A stretch of 9,050 bases of DNA from Bacillota bacterium (GCA_023417975.1 JAEZDX010000068.1:1-9050), one strand, 5' to 3'. Positions 1-7,217 are shown, counted from the stretch's first letter. Numbers and translations are program-made. Notes: generated by a model not told the origin, from the sequence alone.

Positions 1-418
1 CCTTATCTTTTCCTCCAATAATGCTATTAATATATTGTCGGCCCGTCAAGAATACACCTATTGCCTGCTTATTTGAACTTGCTAAAATTCTAAGAGAGGT
101 TGGCTCAACAAAGCAATATTCTTTAATTGCCGGCTGATTTCGCAGTGTTTCCTTCATATAGCTTCCTATTTTTTCATAGTCTGACATTGTTCCTCCTATA
201 ATAGCCACACCCATAGAAAGTTCTGTATCCCAAAGCCTATCCAGATAGTTCAAAAATGATACACTTACAGCCTCCGCAAAATCCTGGTTAGCCTCTAACT
301 CGAATTCAACACTTTTATTATATAAATTGTAGGTTTCATAAGCTTGACTAATAATCATAGGGATAAATATAGCTAGAATCATTAAATACAATTTTCCCCT
401 AACACTTAATCGCCTCAT
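1..418 (-). CDS. N-terminal part of a membrane sensor protein, probable Cache-domain sensor histidine kinase (partial)
   Basis: The reading frame opens with ATG at 418-416 and stays open to the left edge (139 codons), so the C-terminus is missing. A strong AGGAGG (425-430) sits 6 bases before the start. The protein begins MRRLSVRGKLYLMILAIF: a short basic N-terminus followed by one membrane segment (about residues 9-25). Next comes an extracytoplasmic, mostly helical stretch (YETYNLYNKSVEFELEANQDFAEAVS) and the start of what looks like a Cache/PDC-type sensor fold (VEPTSLRILASSNKQAIG). This opening, a basic residue cluster, one TM and an ExxANxxxAxAV helix, is typical of clostridial membrane histidine kinases with a Cache domain followed by PAS, HisKA and HATPase domains. 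The kinase part lies outside the window, so that assignment is inference; a chemoreceptor or a diguanylate cyclase with the same sensor is possible. It is divergent from the 943-4700 operon. Confidence 0.65.
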   Translation of the reverse strand, partial: MRRLSVRGKLYLMILAIFIPMIISQAYETYNLYNKSVEFELEANQDFAEAVSVSFLNYLDRLWDTELSMGVAIIGGTMSDYEKIGSYMKETLRNQPAIKEYCFVEPTSLRILASSNKQAIGVFLTGRQYINSIIGGKDK

Positions 419-453
419 CCTTTTCCTCCTAAATCTAACCTCTCCACATTAAT

Positions 454-470
454 TAGGACAACCAGTCCTA
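454..470. promoter_or_regulatory. Small perfect inverted repeat in the leader of the sensor gene
   Basis: TAGGAC, a 5-base spacer AACCA, then GTCCTA: six perfectly complementary pairs. It lies 36 bases upstream of the sensor start codon and downstream of the candidate -10. It could be an operator or a small leader hairpin. There is no T-run on either side, so it does not look like a terminator. The six-pair arm is short and could be chance. Confidence 0.25.
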
Positions 471-516
471 TATTGAACCCGCGTTTACTTACATATATTA
501 CAAGCAACCATACATA

Positions 517-545
517 ATTATACTTGTTTATACAAAATAATCCAA
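517..545 (-). promoter_or_regulatory. Candidate promoter of the leftward sensor gene
   Basis: On the minus strand, TATAAT (522-517) is a perfect -10 box, preceded at exactly 17 bases by TTGGAT (545-540), a weak 3/6 match to TTGACA. Transcription would begin near 510, giving a leader of about 90 nt. That leader includes the small palindrome at 454-470. The -10 is good and the -35 poor, in very AT-rich DNA where chance matches are common. Confidence 0.35.
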
Positions 546-720
546 AGAAATTTCACAGCAAAATTATACTAATATCAGACTATATTATTCAAATTATGAC
601 TTATTTATAGTTATTAACTTATATAAGTACACCATTTTTTTCTTTTCTAAATAGAACACAGAAAATCCATTACATATTTATATTAAGACCAACTATTCCA
701 AATACCTTAACAAGTCACTG

Positions 721-750
721 TTTACATCTACACTTAAATAAATGTATAAT
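721..750 (+). promoter_or_regulatory. Candidate promoter of the three-gene membrane operon
   Basis: TTTACA (721-726, 5/6 match to TTGACA) and TATAAT (745-750, perfect) are separated by 18 bases, an acceptable sigma-A-type spacing. Transcription would start near 757, leaving a leader of about 185 nt before the chosen ATG at 943. It is the best plus-strand match seen by eye between 419 and 942. A second TATAAT at 925-930 lacks a -35 and would leave almost no leader, so it was not used. Confidence 0.4.
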
Positions 751-931
751 ATTTACTGTATTATATTTGTTTTATTTACATGTTATGGTGAACAATTGTA
801 CCAAAATTCTTTCAAAGCTATATGAAAATATGTAAGTATAAACAATAATAAATTCATTTTTAGAAAATGCTAAAGCTTAAACGGTTTTTGTGAAATGATA
901 AATTTAAGTGTAAACTTGCACGTATATAATT

Positions 932-937
932 GGGGTG
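932..937 (+). promoter_or_regulatory. Ribosome binding site that decides the start of the first operon gene
   Basis: GGGGTG lies 5 bases before ATG 943. An in-frame ATG 48 bases upstream (895) has no purine-rich Shine-Dalgarno sequence before it (ACGGTTTTTGTGAA). The downstream ATG is therefore preferred, which removes 16 residues from the longest frame. Confidence 0.5.
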
Positions 938-942
938 TTTTT

Positions 943-2961
943 ATGGGTATAAAAGATTTTATGAAAATACAAAGGAGAAAATTTTCGGAGGCAAATGATT
1001 TCACAAAAAATTATACAGCAGAACTTAATGTGCTAAAAGACAGCCACCGCTATAATGTTCAAAATGTTTTTAATCCTACAGTTCTTTCTTGGATATTTGT
1101 TGCGGTTACTTTCTTTCTGCAGATCATTTCTCTTGCTACAACATACTCAGGCAGTAAAGTGTACTTTGGCGGTATAAAGCTTCCCCTAGGACTAAGTGCT
1201 CCTTTCCTGTTTGCCCTCTCCGTACAGCTAATTGTATTCTTCCTCAGCAACTCCTTAAAGAAAAATCTTAAAGCAGGTACAGTAGTGATTCTTCTTATCG
1301 CTGCAATGTGCTCTACTTATTTTTCTTATATCGGGATTTACAATCACATAAATTCTCCTATTATATATTTAGAAGAGAGATATAACCAAATATACGGTAG
1401 TATGACCGACAAATACAGAACCGTAGTTGACAATTCAAAAAACAAACTAAAAGAAAGTATTTTTGATATTACCGGCAAGCTGCAGCAGGAAAACACAAAA
1501 TTGGTCAAAGAAATAGATAGCTGTAACAAATTGGCAGAACAAGTATCAAAAGTGTCTATAAATACAAATGTTGTTACTGCTAATACTGCGGGAGTATCAA
1601 AACCAAATATCAATAATTATGCTAATAATTTAGATAAATATTATGAAGATATGGCTAAGTACAGTAGTGCTATCGGTAATATTGTAGGACAAGCTGCATC
1701 ACAAAACTCGTCTATTCAAGCCTCACTTTATGAAAATAAGGTTAAGACAATCTTGGGAGGAAAGACCTTAGCTGAATTTAATAAGGAATTAGCTGATATG
1801 ACGTCTAAAAAGCAATTAATGGATAATATTGTAGAGACAATGTACAACAGCATTTCCGCTGGAAATACTCTTGAATTTGATAAAAGAACTAATGAGATCC
1901 AACAGTATTGTGTTAATTACATTAATTCCAAGACTGGAGAACGAGAAAAGTTTAATACTATTTTGACAAATATGTTTACTTTGTACTCTGACATAACTTC
2001 TACTGACACTCCAAAAGGTTTTAACGATGTGCTGAACCTTTTTTATACTACTACTGAAGTAAGTGAAAAATTCATGAAGACACTAAAAGACATAGAAAAT
2101 AATGTATACATGGAAGACTACGGCAAAGTACCACAAGGTGATATATCATTAAATCTCTCAGACTCAATGCTGCTGTTTTCAAAGCTTCAATCAGAAATCA
2201 AAAACGGTGCATACTTACTTAATTCCTTCACAGATAAAGGTAATGCTATTGATTTAAATAGTGAGGAGTTTGCACTTGAAAACATGTATGTACTTCCGCT
2301 GAAGAACTTACTTTCAAAAAACGATTCTCTTGGTATAGCGTGGTTTTCTTTTGCTTTTGCAGCTCTAATCGATGGTCTTACATTGCTGTTTGCATTAATT
2401 TCCAACAGTAGCAGACGTTTGCTATCCGCTAAAAAGAATAGTCAAATAGCCGGTAATAGTGAGGAACTAATGGAAGAATTGCTTCTTTCATCCTTAATAC
2501 TCCATAGGGCAGAAAACACGGATAAAGAAAATATTCAAAATATTCTCGAACATTTAGCTAACTTTTTGACATTATTTAAGATTACTCCCTTTGGCATGGA
2601 GGAAGGCTTTTCGCTCTATTGCCCACTTGACAAATTAAGTGAATACCAAATCTTCTTATCCGTAATATGCCAATTCAACCTTGCAAAGATTATTTCACAT
2701 GAGGATTTTGAATTATTAAGAACAGTTCCATCCATGGAGGAATTTGAAACACTCATAGAAGAGCAAAGTTCTCTGGCAGACTCTTTAGATGAAGTGGCCG
2801 CTATGAAGCTTGGAAATAATAACCCCGCCTATGTATTGCTTAAAACGAAATTCATAGTATGGGTTAATAAAAAGCTTGCTGCAGCTTCCTCCGACAAAAA
2901 ACTCTCGATTATATTAACGGATATACTTAAAAATATTGAATATTCCAATGAAACATACTGA
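943..2961 (+). CDS. Uncharacterised four-TM protein with a large predicted extracytoplasmic helical domain
   Basis: I do not recognise this family. The 672-residue protein (from ATG 943; 688 if ATG 895 is used) has a basic cytoplasmic N-terminus. Three closely spaced membrane segments follow (about 47-67, 83-104 and 111-134), then a hydrophilic, Lys/Glu/Asn-rich, mainly helical region of about 330 residues (135-462). A fourth membrane segment (about 463-488) is followed at once by SSRRLLSAKK, and then a cytoplasmic tail of about 180 residues containing acidic helices. The basic N-terminus and the Arg/Lys run after TM4 both predict 'inside' ends by the positive-inside rule, which places the long middle region outside. 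No catalytic motif, Walker box, lipobox, signal-peptidase site or LPXTG is visible. It is the first gene of a three-gene operon: 20 bases separate its stop from the next start. A structural or sensory membrane scaffold is possible, but that is inference only. Confidence 0.85.
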   Translation: MGIKDFMKIQRRKFSEANDFTKNYTAELNVLKDSHRYNVQNVFNPTVLSWIFVAVTFFLQIISLATTYSGSKVYFGGIKLPLGLSAPFLFALSVQLIVFFLSNSLKKNLKAGTVVILLIAAMCSTYFSYIGIYNHINSPIIYLEERYNQIYGSMTDKYRTVVDNSKNKLKESIFDITGKLQQENTKLVKEIDSCNKLAEQVSKVSINTNVVTANTAGVSKPNINNYANNLDKYYEDMAKYSSAIGNIVGQAASQNSSIQASLYENKVKTILGGKTLAEFNKELADMTSKKQLMDNIVETMYNSISAGNTLEFDKRTNEIQQYCVNYINSKTGEREKFNTILTNMFTLYSDITSTDTPKGFNDVLNLFYTTTEVSEKFMKTLKDIENNVYMEDYGKVPQGDISLNLSDSMLLFSKLQSEIKNGAYLLNSFTDKGNAIDLNSEEFALENMYVLPLKNLLSKNDSLGIAWFSFAFAALIDGLTLLFALISNSSRRLLSAKKNSQIAGNSEELMEELLLSSLILHRAENTDKENIQNILEHLANFLTLFKITPFGMEEGFSLYCPLDKLSEYQIFLSVICQFNLAKIISHEDFELLRTVPSMEEFETLIEEQSSLADSLDEVAAMKLGNNNPAYVLLKTKFIVWVNKKLAAASSDKKLSIILTDILKNIEYSNETY

Positions 2962-2981
2962 TTTTTGAGGGAAGTGATATT

Positions 2982-3728
2982 GTGATAGTTGCCGGTTTCC
3001 TTTTTACCTTAACAATAACCTATATAATATACAAAGTCATTAGCATAAGGTCGGTTTTTTCCAGCAGAAAGCCAACCAGTACAAGACTTATTTATTGGGG
3101 ATGTCTTTTGTTTATAAGTATTATATTCAATATGTTGATATATGCTTCAGGACCCTATTCGTATAAGTTGTCCTTAAATATACAGGATGAGAGTATTTAT
3201 GCCCTTTTATGGCTTATACTATCTTTCCTCTTAATTCAATTGCTTTCTCCTTCAATGTTTTTAAGAAGATTTTTACACTTTATTAAAAGCAGTTTCATTA
3301 CTTCTAAGACAAAGCCTCAACCGGTTAGGGACTACTTATATAATAGTGAACCTTCTTCCAGTAACCATAATAATAATCAGCTGCCTACCTATATGGAATT
3401 TGAAGAAAAAGATTTTGAGCTATTTTTAAATACTTTATGCTGGCTGTCCTTTACCTTCGTAATCTTGGTTTATCTAATTTCTGCTATAATACCATTAATT
3501 GTGAATGAAACAGAACTAGGATTAAATTTCAAAGAACAGCTGAATTATATATGTAGGATTCTTGTGTTTTGTACACTTCCTATAACCTTACGGCAAATTC
3601 TTTTTTACTTACTGAAACTAAAAAAATCTTCTTTAAATACCAAACATAATATTAAACATAATTTCACTAAATATGAAAGATATCTAACTCTTAAAAAAAA
3701 TCTGAGAAAGTCTTTAAAAAAACTATAA
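2982..3728 (+). CDS. Uncharacterised five-TM protein with a basic C-terminal tail
   Basis: Translation starts at GTG 2982; GAGGG at 2967-2971 is the likely ribosome binding site. The 248-residue protein is not recognised. Membrane segments are predicted near residues 2-20, 37-55, 72-90, 152-174 and 190-212. A hydrophilic loop of about 60 residues joins TM3 and TM4. It contains an Asn/Ser-rich stretch (SEPSSSNHNNN, about 122-132) followed by an acidic EFEEKDFE segment. The last 35 residues are strongly basic (many Lys and Arg), which fits a cytoplasmic tail that could contact acidic lipid head groups or the acidic helices of its partners. No transport or enzyme motif is visible. It lies 20 bases after the four-TM gene and 27 bases before the coiled-coil gene, so the three are almost certainly co-transcribed. 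A membrane partner of the first protein is the simplest guess. Confidence 0.8.
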   Translation: MIVAGFLFTLTITYIIYKVISIRSVFSSRKPTSTRLIYWGCLLFISIIFNMLIYASGPYSYKLSLNIQDESIYALLWLILSFLLIQLLSPSMFLRRFLHFIKSSFITSKTKPQPVRDYLYNSEPSSSNHNNNQLPTYMEFEEKDFELFLNTLCWLSFTFVILVYLISAIIPLIVNETELGLNFKEQLNYICRILVFCTLPITLRQILFYLLKLKKSSLNTKHNIKHNFTKYERYLTLKKNLRKSLKKL

Positions 3729-3755
3729 GTATTAATTGTATAAGGTGGTTTTTTT

Positions 3756-4700
3756 ATGTATGAGAATATCAACAATGAACTAATCGAAGCCAAGGAACTT
3801 TCTAGAAAAAGAGAAAGGTACTTGAATAAAATTAAAAATGCAGAGGCAAATATCGAAGAAGAGAAACGTCGGCTGCGAAAGCTTTATGAGTCTTTGGAAA
3901 AAGAGGAATTAGATGTAAAAAAGCTTGAAGGTCTCAGCATTAAAGGTGTTTTTTTATCTGTGTTGGGCAATAAGTCTGAAAAGCTAAGCAAAGAGAAGCG
4001 GGAGGTGTTGTCCGCAAAGCTAAAATATGATGAATGCTGCAGCTCAATAAAGCTAATTGAGCAAGAAATAGAAGGCTATTACTCTGAGCTTCACCAGCTT
4101 GGCTATGGAAAAAATTCTTATGATCAGCTTATTCTTAAGAAGGAGCAGTTAATATTGGCAAGCAATGATAACTATACTCAGCAAATTGCATCTATTTCAG
4201 AAGTAATTTCCGATTTAGAGATGGATCTAAAGGAGCTAAATGAGGCAATTACGGCGGGAAATTCAGTAAGGCAATGTCTTGAAAGTGCCGAAAGCTCTTT
4301 AGACAGCGCTGAAAACTGGGGAACTTGGGATATGTTTGGTGGAGGAATGATAAGTACCGCAGCAAAGCATTCAAGAATAGATGAGGCTTCAGAGTATATT
4401 TCCGAAGCTAAGGAATATTATTATAAATTTAAGCGTGAACTGCAGGATGTAAATATGAAAGTCGATGTACAGATAGATATAAGCTCTTTTGATCGTTTTG
4501 CGGATTACTTTTTCGATGGATTAATAGCAGATTGGAATGTACAATCAAAAATTCACAGTTCTCAAGAAAGTGTATATGCTGCTAGGAACAAGGTATTTAC
4601 AGTAGTAGAAGATTTGAAATCAAAGGCGCGTCTGAAGGAGCAAGAGGTTACTCATTTGAAGAACAAAATAAAAGCTATAATTGAGGGTGCCTCAGATTAA
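3756..4700 (+). CDS. Uncharacterised soluble coiled-coil protein with a GTWDMFGGG motif
   Basis: The start is well supported by AAGGTGG (3742-3748), 7 bases before ATG. The 314-residue protein has no signal peptide or membrane segment and is probably cytoplasmic. Residues about 5-60 and 75-110 are highly charged heptad-like helices (RKRERYLNKIKNAEANIEEEKRR), interrupted by a hydrophobic hinge, GVFLSVLGNKS, near 64-74. A second coiled region spans about 140-186. Then comes a compact motif, NWGTWDMFGGGMISTAAKHS (187-206), followed by RIDEA. After that is another helix with FFDGLIADWNVQSKIHSS (252-269) and a final coil to the end. The central motif resembles one I recall from uncharacterised bacterial coiled-coil proteins, but I cannot name the family with confidence. 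It is the last gene of the operon and is followed directly by a terminator. It could be a cytoplasmic adaptor or scaffold for the two membrane proteins; that is inference. Confidence 0.85.
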   Translation: MYENINNELIEAKELSRKRERYLNKIKNAEANIEEEKRRLRKLYESLEKEELDVKKLEGLSIKGVFLSVLGNKSEKLSKEKREVLSAKLKYDECCSSIKLIEQEIEGYYSELHQLGYGKNSYDQLILKKEQLILASNDNYTQQIASISEVISDLEMDLKELNEAITAGNSVRQCLESAESSLDSAENWGTWDMFGGGMISTAAKHSRIDEASEYISEAKEYYYKFKRELQDVNMKVDVQIDISSFDRFADYFFDGLIADWNVQSKIHSSQESVYAARNKVFTVVEDLKSKARLKEQEVTHLKNKIKAIIEGASD

Positions 4701-4705
4701 AAAAT

Positions 4706-4762
4706 GTCCATAGGTTTGTGTGCTTTATTCGAATGCATCAAATCTATGGACCTTCCTTTTTT
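4706..4762. terminator. Bidirectional intrinsic terminator between convergent operons
   Basis: The arms GTCCATAGGTTTG (4706-4718) and CAAATCTATGGAC (4739-4751) pair over 13 positions with one G-U in the plus-strand transcript, around a 20-base loop. On the plus strand the stem is followed, after CTTCC, by six T (4757-4762). On the minus strand the stem is followed almost at once by six T (the A-run at 4699-4704). It can therefore stop both the rightward coiled-coil operon, whose stop codon is at 4698-4700, and the leftward ABC operon that ends at 4852. The minus-strand version has the better T-tract. Confidence 0.75.
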
Positions 4763-4851
4763 CATTTATTATATGCCAAACAGCTAATATACTTTATCCT
4801 GCTAAATGATAATGACCCTGTAAACCATAATTACAGAGAAGCACTAAGATA

Positions 4852-5646
4852 TCAATAAATATCTATAGCTGCTTTAAGCTTTGAATATCTTTCCATAAGC
4901 CTAAAGGCAGCATAAGCCGCTATGCAATATATGACTCCTAATACAAATTCCTTTGCAATAAAGGCATATATTTGATTATAAGATGTGCTCTCACTCATTA
5001 ACATCAGCTTGCAAGCTTTCAATGCATTTGTTAGCGGAATCACACTGCTTATCTTTTGAAGAAAGAAAGGCAATTTTTCCGTAGAAAAGTTTACTCCACT
5101 CAATGACATTAGCAGCATTGAAGCTAAATTCAAAAGCAAGTTTATATCTCTTGTCACAAGTCCAACACTTCCTATTAAAAGTCCCATAGAGCAGGCTGTA
5201 AATATTGAAACAATAAGACATATTATTAGTTGAGGAACATAGCTGGATGGGATTCTTACATTAAAAAATACTACAGCAGCCAAAAGTCCTACACTGACAG
5301 TTATAATACCATCAAATATATAGAAGGTAGCTTTACCTACAAATATATTAAACTTGCTGCACGGTGCTGCAACTAAAAGCTTCAGCGTTCCAAAGCTTCT
5401 TTCATAAATTAGACAGGTTCCTACTCCGAAAAATGCATCATATACACATAAAACAAAAGCATTTCCGATAATATAAGGTGTTATATCTCCACTACCGTAA
5501 GCATGTCTTGCAGTAAGTGAAAAAAAGACAACTTGAAATATGGGGTTAACAATCATGACAAGTATATAAATCTGAGGCTTTAAAAAACCGTATAACCCTT
5601 TAAACGCATATAACCCATTTCTAAAAAATCTAGCCAACCTGTCCAT
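4852..5646 (-). CDS. ABC-2 type exporter permease (second permease of the operon)
   Basis: The 264-residue membrane protein has about six membrane segments (near 26-44, 57-80, 106-127, 138-160, 168-184 and 232-250). It shows two hallmarks of the ABC-2 permease family (DrrB/NodJ-like). One is the coupling stretch YERSFGTLKLLVAAPCS (81-97) after TM2, equivalent to the usual EREEGTLE-LL-SP. The other is LSGVNFSTEKLPFFLQKIS with IPLTNALK near TM5, the family's FSG-hhP-hxxLPxxLxxhxxhhPhT region. It is the last gene of the operon. Its ATG (5646) is one base after the stop of the preceding permease. Its ribosome binding site GGGGGTGA lies inside the end of that gene, so translation is likely coupled. 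It probably pairs with the other permease as a heterodimer driven by the upstream ATPase, exporting a drug, antibiotic, lipid or peptide; the substrate cannot be read from the sequence. Confidence 0.9.
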   Translation of the reverse strand: MDRLARFFRNGLYAFKGLYGFLKPQIYILVMIVNPIFQVVFFSLTARHAYGSGDITPYIIGNAFVLCVYDAFFGVGTCLIYERSFGTLKLLVAAPCSKFNIFVGKATFYIFDGIITVSVGLLAAVVFFNVRIPSSYVPQLIICLIVSIFTACSMGLLIGSVGLVTRDINLLLNLASMLLMSLSGVNFSTEKLPFFLQKISSVIPLTNALKACKLMLMSESTSYNQIYAFIAKEFVLGVIYCIAAYAAFRLMERYSKLKAAIDIY

Positions 5647-5647
5647 A

Positions 5648-6430
5648 TTAACTCACCCCCAATGTAGCTTTTATTCTTGTCTGCCTATCGATTTTCAGAA
5701 ATAATAATCTACTTACAACAATATAAGCCATGCATATCACAGTTAAGACAACCAATTCTTCACAAAACTCTTTGAGCTGACCCGCACCCATAGAGCTGTC
5801 TTTCATAATTTTCACTGCCCAGGTTGGGGCGAGCATATAGCTAAAAGGTCTTATAAATGACGGCAGCATATCTATGGGGAAAACAAAGCCACATAATATA
5901 AATACCGGATATTCCAAACAATTCATCAGTGCCCTGGCATTTTTAGACAAAGTAAAAATCGGACATATAACCAATGCAATAGCTACAAAAGAAAATACAG
6001 TCATTATAGAAGCAATACTGAATAGACCTAAGTGGCTTATGTATAAATTCTCATTGAAGAATACTTTTGTAAATATAAGACTCAGAACTATTCCGCTTAG
6101 TCCTAAAAATGTATTAGCTAAAATCTTTCCAAGCATTATTGTTGTGAATTTAGTGGGACTGCAGAAAAGATTCTCCAAGGTTCCCATATTTCTTTCTCTT
6201 TCCAAATCTCCCGCTGAAGAAAAGCATATGGAGCTCCACAAACTGCTCAATCCGCTTCCGAGCACTACAAAATTCACATAGTTTGGTCGTCCTGAATCCT
6301 TATACATCATATATAATATAAAGGTGTAAATCAGCGGCTGAACAATAATACAAAATCTGAAAGTGGCCCTTGATAATGACTGCACTATTTGCAGTTTGAA
6401 AGTAGACCATAGTACCTTTAAGTTATTCAT
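5648..6430 (-). CDS. ABC-2 type exporter permease (first permease of the operon)
   Basis: From ATG 6430 the protein has 260 residues, with about six membrane segments (near 26-42, 52-72, 103-124, 132-160, 170-187 and 226-246). The cytoplasmic motif DLERERNMGTLENLFCSP (75-92) is the classical EREMGTLE-type element of ABC-2 permeases that contacts the ATPase. CGFVFPIDMLPSFIRPFSYMLAPTWA (180-205 region) matches the conserved segment around TM5. The start was chosen because AGGTGG (6439-6444) is 8 bases upstream and because ATG overlaps the ATPase stop codon by eight bases. An in-frame GTG at 6442 would add four residues but lacks a good ribosome binding site. Gene order ATPase-permease-permease, with overlaps of eight bases and a gap of one base, indicates a single translationally coupled exporter unit. 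It is only distantly similar to its partner, which fits a heterodimeric channel. Confidence 0.9.
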   Translation of the reverse strand: MNNLKVLWSTFKLQIVQSLSRATFRFCIIVQPLIYTFILYMMYKDSGRPNYVNFVVLGSGLSSLWSSICFSSAGDLERERNMGTLENLFCSPTKFTTIMLGKILANTFLGLSGIVLSLIFTKVFFNENLYISHLGLFSIASIMTVFSFVAIALVICPIFTLSKNARALMNCLEYPVFILCGFVFPIDMLPSFIRPFSYMLAPTWAVKIMKDSSMGAGQLKEFCEELVVLTVICMAYIVVSRLLFLKIDRQTRIKATLGVS

Positions 6431-7199
6431 GCTCTCCACCACCTATGAGCTTGAAGTAAACCTCCTCCAGAGTACCGTCAGCATCTTTGGTATATTTCTG
6501 CTTTAAGTATTTTGAAGTACCCATATCCAGTATTTCTCCCTTATTTATTATGATTATTCTGTCACAAAGCTCGTCCGCTTCATACATATAGTGTGTAGTA
6601 AGCAAGATAGTCGTACCCTGCATTTTCAGCTTCATTATAATATTTCTTAAATCCTTAGCTCCTACCGGGTCCAGTCCAATAGTAGGTTCATCCAAGAATA
6701 GTATACTTGGATTATTTATTAATCCTCTGGCGATTTGCAGTCTCTGCTTCATTCCTTTTGAAAAGCCTTCTACCTTCTCATGTTCTCTTCCTTCCAGTCC
6801 TACCAATGAAATCAATTCCGGAATTCTTTGCTTTAATACCTTGCCTGATACTTTGTATAGGTCGCCAAAATACTGCAAATTTTCATAAGCAGATAACCTC
6901 CAATAAAGGCCCCTTTCTCCACCAAAAATGAAATTGATCTTATCTCTTATAAAATTCTCCTCTCCAAAGCATTTATATCCTAAGATTTTTGCTTCTCCCG
7001 AAGTAGGTGCCAACAAGGTAGTTAATATTTTTATGGCTGTGGTTTTTCCCGCTCCGTTTGGCCCTAGCAATCCTAATATTTCGCCCTGTTCCACAGAGAA
7101 GGATATCCCTTTCAATGCCTCTGTCATTTTCTTTTTCCCAATTCCTAACACACCTTCATAATTTCTTTTGAGATTATTTACCTCTATAACTGCATTCAT
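6423..7199 (-). CDS. ABC exporter ATP-binding protein, DrrA/NatA-like
   Basis: The 258-residue cytoplasmic ATPase has all main nucleotide-binding elements. These are Walker A GPNGAGKTT (46-54), an ABC signature in the variant form FSKGMKQR (146-153), Walker B ILFLDEP (166-172) with the D-loop GLDP, and the H-loop histidine in TTHYMYEADELCDR (H203). The C-terminus LEEVYFKLIGG matches the short tail of DrrA-type exporter ATPases. The Q-loop is unusual: FGGERGLYWRL (92-102) has glycine where glutamine is normally found. The start ATG 7199 is preceded by GGGAGG at 6-base spacing. It is the first gene of the exporter operon. A consensus promoter lies 50-78 bases upstream, with a palindromic operator between promoter and gene. 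It energises the two downstream permeases. The cargo is unknown; drug or antimicrobial peptide resistance is the usual role of such units. Confidence 0.93.
   Translation of the reverse strand: MNAVIEVNNLKRNYEGVLGIGKKKMTEALKGISFSVEQGEILGLLGPNGAGKTTAIKILTTLLAPTSGEAKILGYKCFGEENFIRDKINFIFGGERGLYWRLSAYENLQYFGDLYKVSGKVLKQRIPELISLVGLEGREHEKVEGFSKGMKQRLQIARGLINNPSILFLDEPTIGLDPVGAKDLRNIIMKLKMQGTTILLTTHYMYEADELCDRIIIINKGEILDMGTSKYLKQKYTKDADGTLEEVYFKLIGGGEHE
6439..6444 (-). promoter_or_regulatory. Ribosome binding site inside the ATPase gene, deciding the first permease start
   Basis: AGGTGG on the minus strand lies within the last codons of the ATPase gene, 8 bases before ATG 6430. Its position makes the ATG start more likely than GTG 6442 and suggests the permease is translated by ribosomes finishing the ATPase. 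Confidence 0.55.
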
Positions 7200-7217
7200 A
7201 CTATTCCTCCCTACAAC

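Larger units (their letters stand above)
419..942. other. Long AT-rich divergent intergenic region
   Basis: About 520 bases between the leftward sensor gene and the rightward three-gene operon. No convincing coding frame with a ribosome binding site was seen on either strand. It holds the leftward candidate promoter (517-545), the inverted repeat at 454-470, a perfect 12-base AT-rich palindrome ACTTATATAAGT at 617-628, and a rightward candidate promoter at 721-750. The 550-720 stretch is otherwise low-complexity A/T-rich sequence with nothing recognisable. The length is generous for a divergent pair and leaves room for regulator sites or a small RNA that cannot be identified by eye. Confidence 0.6.

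Noticed and set aside
925..930. TATAAT just before the four-TM gene as a promoter
   Set aside because: It has no -35 at a suitable distance, and transcription would start at about the ATG, losing the ribosome binding site.
895..942. In-frame upstream ATG that would add 16 residues to the four-TM protein
   Set aside because: No Shine-Dalgarno sequence precedes it, whereas ATG 943 has GGGGTG at 5 bases. The longer form cannot be fully excluded.
943..2961. The four-TM protein as a chemoreceptor or a phage tape-measure protein
   Set aside because: It has long helices like both, but there is no HAMP or signalling-domain hairpin motif, and no neighbouring phage or chemotaxis genes.
4818..4836. 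Inverted repeat CTGTAA/TTACAG downstream of the exporter operon
   Set aside because: It has only six A/T-rich pairs and no T-run. The strong bidirectional hairpin at 4706-4762 is a better terminator.
5874..6281. A 135-codon plus-strand frame inside the first permease gene
   Set aside because: It is the reverse shadow of a clear ABC-2 permease with family motifs on the other strand, and it has no independent start signals.
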